Positions 45,733-53,803 of a DNA stretch of 64,000 nucleotides are shown piece by piece. Origin of the DNA: Botrimarina colliarenosi (GTDB lineage Bacteria > Planctomycetota > Planctomycetia > Pirellulales > Lacipirellulaceae); NCBI RefSeq assembly GCF_007859955.1, contig NZ_SJPR01000002.1:234353-298352 (forward strand), given 5' to 3'. Both the position numbers and the translations under genes were made by a program. A model generated the notes under the pieces. That model was not told the DNA's origin and did no database searches. It saw only the letters and a list, made by a program, of their open reading frames with translations. The first letter of the stretch is position 1. Each line of letters starts with the position of its first letter.

Positions 45733-46784
45733 CGCTTCCTCCGGCACAACCCGATTCGACCGAGGCGTCCGCCGAGAGGGCGCCACTCAGTCTGCCGCGG
45801 GTCGTGTTCGGCTCGAGCGCCCTGGGTAATCTCTACGAGGTGGTCCCTGACGAGCGCAAACTCGCGATTGTCAGGGCTTGGCTCGACGAGGGGGGCGACT
45901 CGGTCGTTATCGACTCGGCGGGCAAGTACGGCGCCGGCATGGCGCTCGAGAAGCTAGGCGAGTGCTTGCGGGAACTGGGGGCGTCTCCCGAGCGTGTGAC
46001 AATCGGCAACAAGCTCGGCTGGTGCCGTATTCCGATCCGCGGCAGTGAGCCGACGTTCGAGCCGGGCGCCTGGGCCGGGCTCACCCACGACGCCGAACAG
46101 CGGATCAGCCGCGAAGGGATCCTCGACTGCTGGCGGCAGGGGGTCGAACTGCTGGGCGAACCCTACGTGCCCCGCCTGCTGTCGGTCCACGACCCCGACG
46201 AGTTTCTTGCCGCGGGTGACCCCACCGAGCGCTGGCAAGACTTGCTCGGCGCCTACGAGTCGCTGAGCGATCTCCGCGACCGTCTGCCAGACAGCACGCT
46301 TGGCGTCGGCTCAAAGGACTGGCGCGTCGCGAAGCGGATCGCCGAAGCGGTGCGACTCGATTGGGTGATGCTCGCTAATTGCGTGACCCTCTACTCCCAC
46401 CCTACCGGCGTCCTGGAGTTCATTGGGCAGCTCGCGGCGCAGGGGATCGCGGTGGTCAACTCGGGAGTCTTCAACGCCGGTTTTCTGGTGGGGGGCCGGT
46501 ACTTCGACTACCGCGTGCCGTCGCCGACCGCCAACGCCGAGCTGTTCCGCTGGCGCGAGACGTTCAACCAACTCTGCACTGAGCACCAGGTGCGTCCCGC
46601 CCACGTGTGTGTCCAGTTCGGGCTCTCGCCCGCGGGCGTCGAGTCGGTCGCCTTGAACACCGCTCATCCGGGCCGCGTCGCCGAGAACCTCGAGATCGCC
46701 GCGCAGCCGTTGCCGTTGTCTTTTTGGTCTGCCGCTAAGGAAAATGGTTTGATCGACCCGGCCTACCCTCATCTTGGCGTCTGA
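45729..46784 (+). CDS. Aldo/keto reductase, L-galactose/L-fucose (D-threo-aldose) 1-dehydrogenase type
   Basis: 351 residues from the GTG at 45729, which overlaps the epimerase stop. The AKR tetrad is complete: D62 and Y67 in IDSAGKYGAG, K95 in GNKLGW and H154 in LLSVHDPDEF. SSALGNLY matches the N-terminus of the D-threo-aldose dehydrogenase group, which oxidises L-fucose, L-galactose and D-arabinose at C1 to the lactone. The mutarotase and lactonase genes immediately downstream fit this reaction. L-fucose and L-galactose cannot be told apart from sequence alone. Confidence 0.85.
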   Translation: MTLPPAQPDSTEASAERAPLSLPRVVFGSSALGNLYEVVPDERKLAIVRAWLDEGGDSVVIDSAGKYGAGMALEKLGECLRELGASPERVTIGNKLGWCRIPIRGSEPTFEPGAWAGLTHDAEQRISREGILDCWRQGVELLGEPYVPRLLSVHDPDEFLAAGDPTERWQDLLGAYESLSDLRDRLPDSTLGVGSKDWRVAKRIAEAVRLDWVMLANCVTLYSHPTGVLEFIGQLAAQGIAVVNSGVFNAGFLVGGRYFDYRVPSPTANAELFRWRETFNQLCTEHQVRPAHVCVQFGLSPAGVESVALNTAHPGRVAENLEIAAQPLPLSFWSAAKENGLIDPAYPHLGV

Positions 46785-46809
46785 TCCCACCGCTAATACG
46801 CCCCCCTTC

Positions 46810-47199
46810 ATGCTCAAAACCGGCCTCCTCAATCCGCAGCTCGCCTCGCTGCTACGCCGCGTGCGGCACACCAATACCGTTGTCGTGGCGGACCGTGGTT
46901 TCCCGTCGTGGCCCGGCCTCGAGACGATTGACCTGAGCCTCGTCGATGGCGTGCCGACCATCCTGCAAGTCGTCGCGGCGTTGACGGCCGAGTTCCAGTT
47001 CGGCGTGGGCTGGATGGCGGCGGAGTTTCTTGAGCACAACGACGCCCCCACGCGAGACGCCTTCGCAGCGGCGCTAGGCGGCATCCCGATCCACCACGAG
47101 CCTCACGTCGACTTTAAGAAGCGGGTTCCCAACGCGGTCGGCTTGATCCGCACCGGCGACACGACCCAGTACGCCAACCTGATCTTGGAGTCGGCATGA
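46810..47199 (+). CDS. FucU/RbsD-family sugar mutarotase
   Basis: 129 residues from the ATG at 46810; a longer frame using TTG at 46774 would run into the previous gene. The family pattern is clear: LASLLRRVRHTNTVVVADRGFP with the conserved His and Asp-x-x-x-Pro, IDLSLVDGVPTILQVV, and C-terminal RTGDTTQYANLIL with the active-site Tyr. These enzymes interconvert pyranose anomers and furanose forms of L-fucose or ribose, feeding the anomer the dehydrogenase needs. Confidence 0.88.
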   Translation: MLKTGLLNPQLASLLRRVRHTNTVVVADRGFPSWPGLETIDLSLVDGVPTILQVVAALTAEFQFGVGWMAAEFLEHNDAPTRDAFAAALGGIPIHHEPHVDFKKRVPNAVGLIRTGDTTQYANLILESA

Positions 47200-48038
47200 T
47201 CCTCGACGCCCACCATCACGTGTGGCGCTATCGGCCGGAGGATTACGGCTGGATCGGGCCCGGTATGGAGTCGCTCGCTAGAGATTTCGAGGTGAAGGAC
47301 CTCGCCGCCATCGCCGGCCCGCTCGGGGTGAGCGGTTCGGTCGTCGTCCAGGCGCGGCAGTCGATCGAAGAGACCGAGTGGCTGATCGAACTCGCGGGCC
47401 AGAGCGACTTCGTCCGCGGCGTCGTCGGCTGGGCGCCGTTGGCCAACCCATCGGTGGGAGAGTTGCTCGACAAGTGGTCCGATGATTCAAAGCTGTGCGG
47501 CGTGCGCCACGTCGTGCAGGACGAGCCCGACGAGGGTTTTTTGGCGCGCGACGACTTTAATCGGGGCGTCGCCGAGGTGGTCCGGCGCGGCCTCACCTAC
47601 GACGTGCTGATCTTCGCCCAACAGTTGCCAGCGGCCATCCAGTTCGTCGATAGCCACCCCGAGGGAAGGCTGGTCCTCGACCACCTCGGCAAGCCGCCTG
47701 TCAAAGCGGGACAGATCGAACCGTGGCGTTACCAGCTTGAGGAGTTAGCGGAGCGGCCGAACGTCGCGTGCAAGCTCTCGGGCCTCGTCACCGAAGCGGA
47801 CTGGAAGGCGTGGACGCCCGACTCGATCCGGCCTTACCTGGACGCGGCGCTCGAAGCCTTCGGACCCGACCGGCTGATGTTCGGATCGGACTGGCCCGTC
47901 TGCCTCTTGGCCACGTCGTACGAACGCTGGGTCGAGGTGATCCAGGACTGGGCCGGGCGTCTCTCGCCGAACGAGCAGGCGTCGTTCTTCCACAGCGCAG
48001 CGACCCGATCGTATCAATTGCCAGGAGCGTCCGCATGA
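47196..48038 (+). CDS. Amidohydrolase-family sugar lactonase (COG3618, L-fucono/L-galactono-1,5-lactonase type)
   Basis: 280 residues, ATG overlapping the mutarotase stop. The metal motif DAHHHVW begins at residue 4, RLVLDHLGKPP holds the third His and FGSDWPVCLL the catalytic Asp, as in COG3618 lactonases, which open 1,5-lactones of L-fucose, L-galactose or L-rhamnose. It would convert the dehydrogenase product to L-galactonate or L-fuconate. The next gene overlaps by 4 bases. Confidence 0.87.
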   Translation: MILDAHHHVWRYRPEDYGWIGPGMESLARDFEVKDLAAIAGPLGVSGSVVVQARQSIEETEWLIELAGQSDFVRGVVGWAPLANPSVGELLDKWSDDSKLCGVRHVVQDEPDEGFLARDDFNRGVAEVVRRGLTYDVLIFAQQLPAAIQFVDSHPEGRLVLDHLGKPPVKAGQIEPWRYQLEELAERPNVACKLSGLVTEADWKAWTPDSIRPYLDAALEAFGPDRLMFGSDWPVCLLATSYERWVEVIQDWAGRLSPNEQASFFHSAATRSYQLPGASA

Positions 48039-49072
48039 AAGCTCTGCAGATCACCGAGCCGGGCCAGGTTCGACTCACCGGCGTTCCCGAGATCACGCCC
48101 GCTAGTGGCGAGGTCCTGCTGCAGATCCGAACGGTGGGCTACTGCGGCACCGACCTCAGCACGTTTCGCGGCCGCAACCCCCTGGTCACCTATCCGCGGA
48201 TACCGGGGCACGAGGTCGCGGCGGTGGTGGCGGCGCTCGGCGAGGGCGTCGACGGTTGGGCGATCGGCGACGAGGTTTTGGTCTTCCCCTACACCGAATG
48301 CGGCGTTTGCTCGTCTTGTTTGGCGGGCCGGCCCAACTGCTGCAAGCACAATCAAACCCTCGGCGTCCAGCGCGAAGGGCTGCTGACCGAGTACGCCGCC
48401 GTCCCCGCGGGCAAACTGCTGCGTGGCGACGGCCTCTCGTCGCGGGAACTGGCGCTGGTGGAACCGCTAACGGTCGGCGCGCACGCCGTCGCCCGCGGGC
48501 AGGTCGCCGCCGGCGAGACCGTGGCGGTCTTTGGCTGCGGCGCGATTGGGCTCGGCGCGGTCGCCGCCGCCGCATTCGCCGGCGCCAGGGTGATTGCGAT
48601 CGATATCGACGACCGCAAGCTTGCGATCGCCCGGGCGTGTGGCGCCGCCGAGTGTGTCAACTCGCAAAACACAGACGTCGCCAACGCCCTGGCGGAACTA
48701 ACCGAAGGACACGGCCCCGCCGTCGTGATTGAAGCGGTCGGCCTCCCCGCCACGTTCCGCGCAGCGGTCGACCTGGTGGCCTTCGCCGGACGCGTCGTCT
48801 ACATCGGATACGCCAGCCAGCCGGTCGAGTACGAGACGAAGTGGTTCGTCATGAAGGAGATCGACATCCGCGGATCTCGGAACGCGTTGAAGGCGGACTT
48901 CGAACGGGTGATCGCCATGCTGCAGCAAGGACGCGTCCCGACCGATCAGATCGTCACCCAAGAGGTGTCGCTCGAGGAGGCCCCCGATGCCCTGCGGCAA
49001 TGGAGCGATCGCCCCGGCGACGTCACCAAGGTGCATGTCCGGCTCAGCGGAGGTCGCGATGCCGCCATCTGA
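48035..49072 (+). CDS. Zinc-dependent alcohol dehydrogenase, LgoD/YjjN-like (L-galactonate 5-dehydrogenase candidate)
   Basis: 345 residues of the medium-chain zinc family. Catalytic zinc ligands are C37 (GYCGTD) and H59-E60 (PGHE), the structural zinc is held by C89, C92, C95 and C103 (ECGVCSSCLAGRPNCC), and the NAD motif is FGCGAIGLGAV. It is like E. coli YjjN/LgoD, which oxidises L-galactonate to D-tagaturonate, and the cognate enzyme of the Bacteroides vulgatus L-galactose pathway. With UxaE in the same operon this specificity is attractive. 2-keto-3-deoxy-fuconate dehydrogenase is an alternative, but no fuconate dehydratase is seen. The end overlaps the PSCyt1 gene by 14 bases. Confidence 0.85.
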   Translation: MKALQITEPGQVRLTGVPEITPASGEVLLQIRTVGYCGTDLSTFRGRNPLVTYPRIPGHEVAAVVAALGEGVDGWAIGDEVLVFPYTECGVCSSCLAGRPNCCKHNQTLGVQREGLLTEYAAVPAGKLLRGDGLSSRELALVEPLTVGAHAVARGQVAAGETVAVFGCGAIGLGAVAAAAFAGARVIAIDIDDRKLAIARACGAAECVNSQNTDVANALAELTEGHGPAVVIEAVGLPATFRAAVDLVAFAGRVVYIGYASQPVEYETKWFVMKEIDIRGSRNALKADFERVIAMLQQGRVPTDQIVTQEVSLEEAPDALRQWSDRPGDVTKVHVRLSGGRDAAI

Positions 49073-52000
49073 CGTCACTCCGCCAGCAGGCGCGAAGCCG
49101 CGGAAACCGTCCGTCGGCGTCCTCCGGGGCTTGGTCTTTGGACTCGCCCTCTGCGGGGCGTCTCTCGTTACGGCGGCCGAGACGGGCGACCTGCCGGGCG
49201 ACGCGCGGCTGATCCTCTCCGACCGCTGCTTCAAGTGCCACGGCCCCGACGCCGGAAGCCGCGAGGCGGATCTGCGGCTCGACACGGCCGAGGGCGCCGC
49301 CGACGCGGTCGCTTCGGGCGAGTTGCTGCGGCGCGTGATGAGCGACGACGAGTACGAGGTGATGCCGCCGCCGGATTCTAAGATCGAACTCTCGCCGGCC
49401 GAGAAAGCGACGCTTGTGAAATGGGTCGCCTCCGGTGCGACCTACCGCCAGCACTGGGCCTTCGAGGACTTGCCGTCGCGCGTCGAGGCGCCCGACAGCG
49501 GTCCCTCCGAGTGGCCACGGGGTGAGATCGACCGATTTGTGCTCGCGCGGCTTCACGCCGCCGGCTTCGAGCCGTCGCCCGAAGCCAAGCCGGCGGCTTG
49601 GTTTCGACGCGTTTGCTTCGACCTGACTGGGCTCCCTCCAACAGCCGCCCAACTCGACGAGTTCCGTGCGTCATTGACCCGACTGGGCGAGAAGGCTTAC
49701 GGAGAGACGGTCGACCGCCTGCTCGCGAAGCCAGCCTACGGTGAGCAGATGGCGGTCGCGTGGCTCGACGCGGCGCGTTACGCCGACTCCTACGGTTACC
49801 AATCGGACAAGCTCAATACGCAATGGCCCTACCGCGACTGGGTCGTGCGGGCCTTCAACGAGAATCTCCCCTACGACGACTTCCTCATCTGGCAGTTGGC
49901 AGGCGATCTGCTCCCCAACGCCACGCGCGACCAGCGCCTGGCGACCGCGTTCAATCGGCTGCACCGGCTGAACAACGAGGGGGGCGCCGTCTTCGAGGAG
50001 TGGCGGATCGAGAATGTCTCGGACCGCGTCCACACCTACGGAACGGCCGTGCTCGGCCTGACGATGGAGTGCTGCCGCTGCCACGACCACAAGTACGACC
50101 CGATCTCGCAACGCGACTACTTTGCGCTGTCGGCGTTTTTCAACTCGATTGACGAGAGCGGGCTCTACGACCGCACCGAAAAAGTCCCCGCCCCTTCGAT
50201 GCTGCTCCCGACTGCAAGCCAAGAGCAAGAACTCAACGACGCCGAAGCCGCAATGGTGGACGCCGAGGTCGCCCAATCCGCAGCCATCGAGAGCGCTCGC
50301 GAGCGCTACCGCACTTGGCGAATCCAGGCGGCCGACGACTTGTCGCTCCCGAATCGGACGATGGCGATGCGGTTCGATGGTGATTTTGCCGTTGAGGGAG
50401 AGCAGCCCGATGAATTGAAAGCGGCTGTTTCGACAAACAACCGCGAGCCGACCGACGGGCTCTCATTCGTCGATAGCGCCGGTCGACAAGCGGTCGCCTT
50501 CGACGGCGAACGCGGCGTCAACATCACCGGCGTTCCGGACCTCGACCGGTGGACGCCGTTCACGTTCGCGATGACGCTACGCGACAAGCTCCGCACGAAC
50601 CACCAAGCCGTCCTCGCCCACCAAACCCAGGGGACCGACGCCGGCTACAACGGCTGGGACCTGACGATCGAAGCGGGCCATGTCGCTTCGCGGATGTACC
50701 GAGTCTGGCCGGGCAACGCCATCGGCGTTCGTTCGGTCGAGCCGATCCCCCAGAGTGAATGGGTCCACGTGACGGCGACCTACGACGGTTCGTCGCAGGC
50801 TGCCGGGCTACGGCTGTTCCTGAATGGTCGCGAGCTAGCCGTCACCGTCGTCCGCGATGGCCTAAAGAAGAAGACCAACGGCGTCGTCGGCCATCGGCGT
50901 TCATTGGTCGTGGGACAGCGTTTCCGCGACCGTGGCTTCGAAGGGGGACTCGTCGATGACGTGGCATTGTTCCAGCGCGCCCTGAGCGAGACCGAAGTGC
51001 GATCGCTAGCGACGGACGCCCCGCTGGAGCCGAGTTTCGAGTACTTCTGCTCCGCGATCGACCCGGCCTGTCGCCGTGCGTCTGCCGAGTTGACGGAGGC
51101 TCGCCAGCGATTCGTTCTCGGTGAAGAGACGGTCCAAGAAGTCCCGGTGATGGAGGAAATGGACGAGCCGCGGCCGGCTTACGTTCTCGCTCGGGGGCAG
51201 TACGACTCACCCAAGAACGATGAGACGCTGGTCGAGCGAGGCGCCTTCGCCTCGATCCTGCCTCCCTTCCCCGAGTCCGAGCCGCTGGACCGCCTTGGGC
51301 TCGCTCGCTGGACCGTAAGCGACGATCACCCGCTCACGGCTCGGGTCGCGGTCAATCGGCTCTGGGCCAATTTCTTTGGCGCCGGGTTGGTGACGACCCC
51401 CGAGAACTTCGGCTCGCAAGGGGCGTTACCGACGGACCAGTCGCTGCTCGATTGGCTGGCCCGCGACTTCGTCGATCACGGCTGGGACATGAAGCGTCTC
51501 TGTCGAAAGATCGTCCTCTCAGCCGCCTACCGCCAATCGTCCTACAGCACGCCCGAGCTGATCGCCGCCGACCCGAAGAACGCGCTGCTCACCCGGGGCC
51601 CCGCCTTCCGGCTCAGCGCCGAGCAGATCCGTGACGCCGCGTTGAGCGCTTCGGGCCTCTTGAACACGGCGCGCGGCGGTCCGCCGATCTCCCCGTACCA
51701 ACCGGGCGGCGATCTGTGGAAAGAGTCGAACGCGATGTCGCCCCCCTACGAGCAGTCGGTCGGCAAGGCGCTCTACCGCCGCTCGCTCTACTCGGTCTGG
51801 AAGCGGACGGCCCCCCTCCCCAACATGCTGGCCTTCGACGCCGGGTCGCGCGAGACGTGCGTCGTCGCGCGGTCGCGTACGAACACGCCCTTGCAAGCGC
51901 TCGTTCTCTTGAACGACGTTCAGTTCATCGAAGCGTGCCGGGCGCTCGCCACGCGAGCGTTCCAAGACCACCCCAGCGACAGCCTCGGCGAGCGGGGACG

Positions 52001-52241
52001 GATCGCCTCGTGCTTCACGGCGTTCACCGGAAGGGCGCCGACCGACGACGAAGCGGCGCTGCTCGCGCGGCTCCAGGAGCAGGAGTTGGCGTACTACCGG
52101 TCGCACCCGGGCGAGGCGGCGAAGCTGCTGCGACTCGGCGACCTGCCGGTTCGCGAAGGCGAAGACCCCGCCGAACTCGCGGCCATGACGATTGTCTGCC
52201 AAGCGATTCTGAACCTCGACGCCACGGTCTGGAGACGATGA
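49059..52241 (+). CDS. PSCyt1/DUF1549/LamG/DUF1553 planctomycete cytochrome-like protein
   Basis: 1060 residues from the ATG at 49059, with GGAGG 5 bases upstream. After a signal-anchor ([16 protein letters not shown]) comes the single c-type heme motif CFKCH (57-61) of the PSCyt1 domain. DUF1549 follows (about 155-365; [26 protein letters not shown]), then an inserted LamG-like lectin domain (about 440-640; [21 protein letters not shown]) and DUF1553 (about 750-1000; [38 protein letters not shown]). The family is nearly confined to planctomycetes and their relatives; function is unknown. It is coupled to the sugar dehydrogenase before it and DUF1501 after it. Confidence 0.92.
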   Translation: MPPSDVTPPAGAKPRKPSVGVLRGLVFGLALCGASLVTAAETGDLPGDARLILSDRCFKCHGPDAGSREADLRLDTAEGAADAVASGELLRRVMSDDEYEVMPPPDSKIELSPAEKATLVKWVASGATYRQHWAFEDLPSRVEAPDSGPSEWPRGEIDRFVLARLHAAGFEPSPEAKPAAWFRRVCFDLTGLPPTAAQLDEFRASLTRLGEKAYGETVDRLLAKPAYGEQMAVAWLDAARYADSYGYQSDKLNTQWPYRDWVVRAFNENLPYDDFLIWQLAGDLLPNATRDQRLATAFNRLHRLNNEGGAVFEEWRIENVSDRVHTYGTAVLGLTMECCRCHDHKYDPISQRDYFALSAFFNSIDESGLYDRTEKVPAPSMLLPTASQEQELNDAEAAMVDAEVAQSAAIESARERYRTWRIQAADDLSLPNRTMAMRFDGDFAVEGEQPDELKAAVSTNNREPTDGLSFVDSAGRQAVAFDGERGVNITGVPDLDRWTPFTFAMTLRDKLRTNHQAVLAHQTQGTDAGYNGWDLTIEAGHVASRMYRVWPGNAIGVRSVEPIPQSEWVHVTATYDGSSQAAGLRLFLNGRELAVTVVRDGLKKKTNGVVGHRRSLVVGQRFRDRGFEGGLVDDVALFQRALSETEVRSLATDAPLEPSFEYFCSAIDPACRRASAELTEARQRFVLGEETVQEVPVMEEMDEPRPAYVLARGQYDSPKNDETLVERGAFASILPPFPESEPLDRLGLARWTVSDDHPLTARVAVNRLWANFFGAGLVTTPENFGSQGALPTDQSLLDWLARDFVDHGWDMKRLCRKIVLSAAYRQSSYSTPELIAADPKNALLTRGPAFRLSAEQIRDAALSASGLLNTARGGPPISPYQPGGDLWKESNAMSPPYEQSVGKALYRRSLYSVWKRTAPLPNMLAFDAGSRETCVVARSRTNTPLQALVLLNDVQFIEACRALATRAFQDHPSDSLGERGRIASCFTAFTGRAPTDDEAALLARLQEQELAYYRSHPGEAAKLLRLGDLPVREGEDPAELAAMTIVCQAILNLDATVWRR

Positions 52242-53707
52242 AGCATCACCAACACCGGACCGACCCCCGCGACGCGGTCGAGCACCATCTCGCGATCAAT
52301 CGGCGTCATTTCCTTGGACGCGCGGCAGCAGGGCTCGGCGCGCTGGCGCTCGCGGCGATGGAGGGCCGGGCGGGCGCAGCCGCGTCGCCCCCGACTCTCG
52401 CGGGATTGAGCGGTTTGCACCACGCGCCCAAGGCGCGGCGCGTCATCTACTTGTTTCAGTCCGGCGGCCCTTCGCAGCACGACTTGTTCGATTACAAGCC
52501 GCGTCTCAACGCGATGCACGGTCAAGAGTTGCCCGCCTCGGTGCGGGGTGAGCAACGCCTTACCGGTATGTCGGCCAACCAGTCGTCGCTTCCGCTGGCG
52601 GGTTCGCCGTTCAAGTTCTCGCGGCACGGCGAGTCGGGGGCGTGGCTCAGCGACCTGCTCCCCTACCACCGTGACATCGTCGACGACGTCTGCTTCATCA
52701 AGTCGATGCACACCGAGGCGATCAACCACGACCCGGCGATCACGATGTTCCAGACCGGATCACAGATCGCGGGCAGGCCGTCGCTGGGCGCTTGGCTGTC
52801 GTACGGGATCGGCTCGGAGAACGAGGACCTGCCGGCGTTCATCGTGCTGGCTTCGGCGGGGCAGGGGGGGCAGCCCCTCTACGCCCGGCTGTGGGGGTCG
52901 GGCTTTCTCGATTCGAAACACCAGGGCGTCCGTTTCCGATCGGGCAAGGACCCCGTGCTCTACCTGTCGAACCCCGACGGCGTTTGCGGTTCGCGGCGGC
53001 GTGAGCAACTCGACGTCATCAACGACCTCAACCGGCTGCAGCGCGAGGCCGAGGGCGACCCGGAGATCGACTCTCGCATCGCCCAGTACGAGATGGCGTT
53101 CCGCATGCAAACCAGCGTGCCGGGCGTCACCGACCTGTCCGACGAGCCCGAATCGACCTTCGAACTCTACGGCGAAGACGCCCGCCAGCCCGGGACGTTC
53201 GCCGCCAACTGCCTGCTGGCGCGGCGACTGGCCGAACGCGATGTCCGCTTCGTGCAGCTGTACCACCAAGGTTGGGACCAGCACGACAACTTGCCCAAGG
53301 ACATCCGCGGCCAGGCAAAGGAGACCGACCAGGCGTCGGCCGCCCTGGTGAAGGACCTCAAGCAACGCGGCCTGCTCGACGACACCCTCGTCATCTGGGG
53401 GGGTGAGTTCGGCCGCACGGCGTACTCACAGGGGCTGCTCACCGCCGACAACTACGGCCGCGACCACCACCCGCGCTGCTTCACGACCTGGATGGCCGGC
53501 GGCGGCGTCCAAGCGGGCGTCACCCACGGCGAGACCGACGACTTCGGCTACAACCTCGTCCGCGACGGCGTCCATGTGCACGACCTCAACGCGACGACGC
53601 TCCACCTCCTGGGCATCGACCACGAGCGGTTGACGTACTTCTACCAAGGCCGCCACTTCCGACTCACCGATGTCCACGGTGAGGTGGTGAAGTCGATCCT
53701 GACGTAA
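52238..53707 (+). CDS. Tat-exported DUF1501 protein (alkaline-phosphatase/sulfatase-like fold)
   Basis: 489 residues from the ATG at 52238 (ATGA overlap). A twin-arginine signal INRRHFLGRAAAGLGALA begins near residue 20. The DUF1501 pattern includes RRVIYLFQSGGPSQHDLFD, FSRHGESGAWLSDLLP, MHTEAINHDPA, LLDDTLVIWGGEFGRT and DHHPRCFTTWMAGGGVQAG, with Asp/His clusters placed like the metal ligands of alkaline phosphatases and sulfatases. The pairing with PSCyt1/DUF1553 is invariant in planctomycetes. Ending this sugar operon, it may act on sulfated or oxidised glycan in the periplasm, but no activity is established. Confidence 0.9.
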   Translation: MKHHQHRTDPRDAVEHHLAINRRHFLGRAAAGLGALALAAMEGRAGAAASPPTLAGLSGLHHAPKARRVIYLFQSGGPSQHDLFDYKPRLNAMHGQELPASVRGEQRLTGMSANQSSLPLAGSPFKFSRHGESGAWLSDLLPYHRDIVDDVCFIKSMHTEAINHDPAITMFQTGSQIAGRPSLGAWLSYGIGSENEDLPAFIVLASAGQGGQPLYARLWGSGFLDSKHQGVRFRSGKDPVLYLSNPDGVCGSRRREQLDVINDLNRLQREAEGDPEIDSRIAQYEMAFRMQTSVPGVTDLSDEPESTFELYGEDARQPGTFAANCLLARRLAERDVRFVQLYHQGWDQHDNLPKDIRGQAKETDQASAALVKDLKQRGLLDDTLVIWGGEFGRTAYSQGLLTADNYGRDHHPRCFTTWMAGGGVQAGVTHGETDDFGYNLVRDGVHVHDLNATTLHLLGIDHERLTYFYQGRHFRLTDVHGEVVKSILT

Positions 53708-53776
53708 GCGGGGCTTGGTTCGGCGGCGTCGCGTCCTTGGTCGTTGAACTACCCGGTTGTTGAACGTAGCGGGGCG

Positions 53777-53803
53777 CCACCCGAGGCTAGCGCCTGCGGC
53801 TCA
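53777..53803 (-). repeat. REP-like element, copy 1
   Basis: On the minus strand it reads TGAGCCG, two bases, GGCGCTAGCC, then TCGGGTGG. The same core recurs at 62463-62490. It overlaps the 3' end of the PEP-CTERM fusion gene: the element supplies the last codons (S-R-R-R) and the TAG stop. It lies in the convergent gap after DUF1501. Confidence 0.6.
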
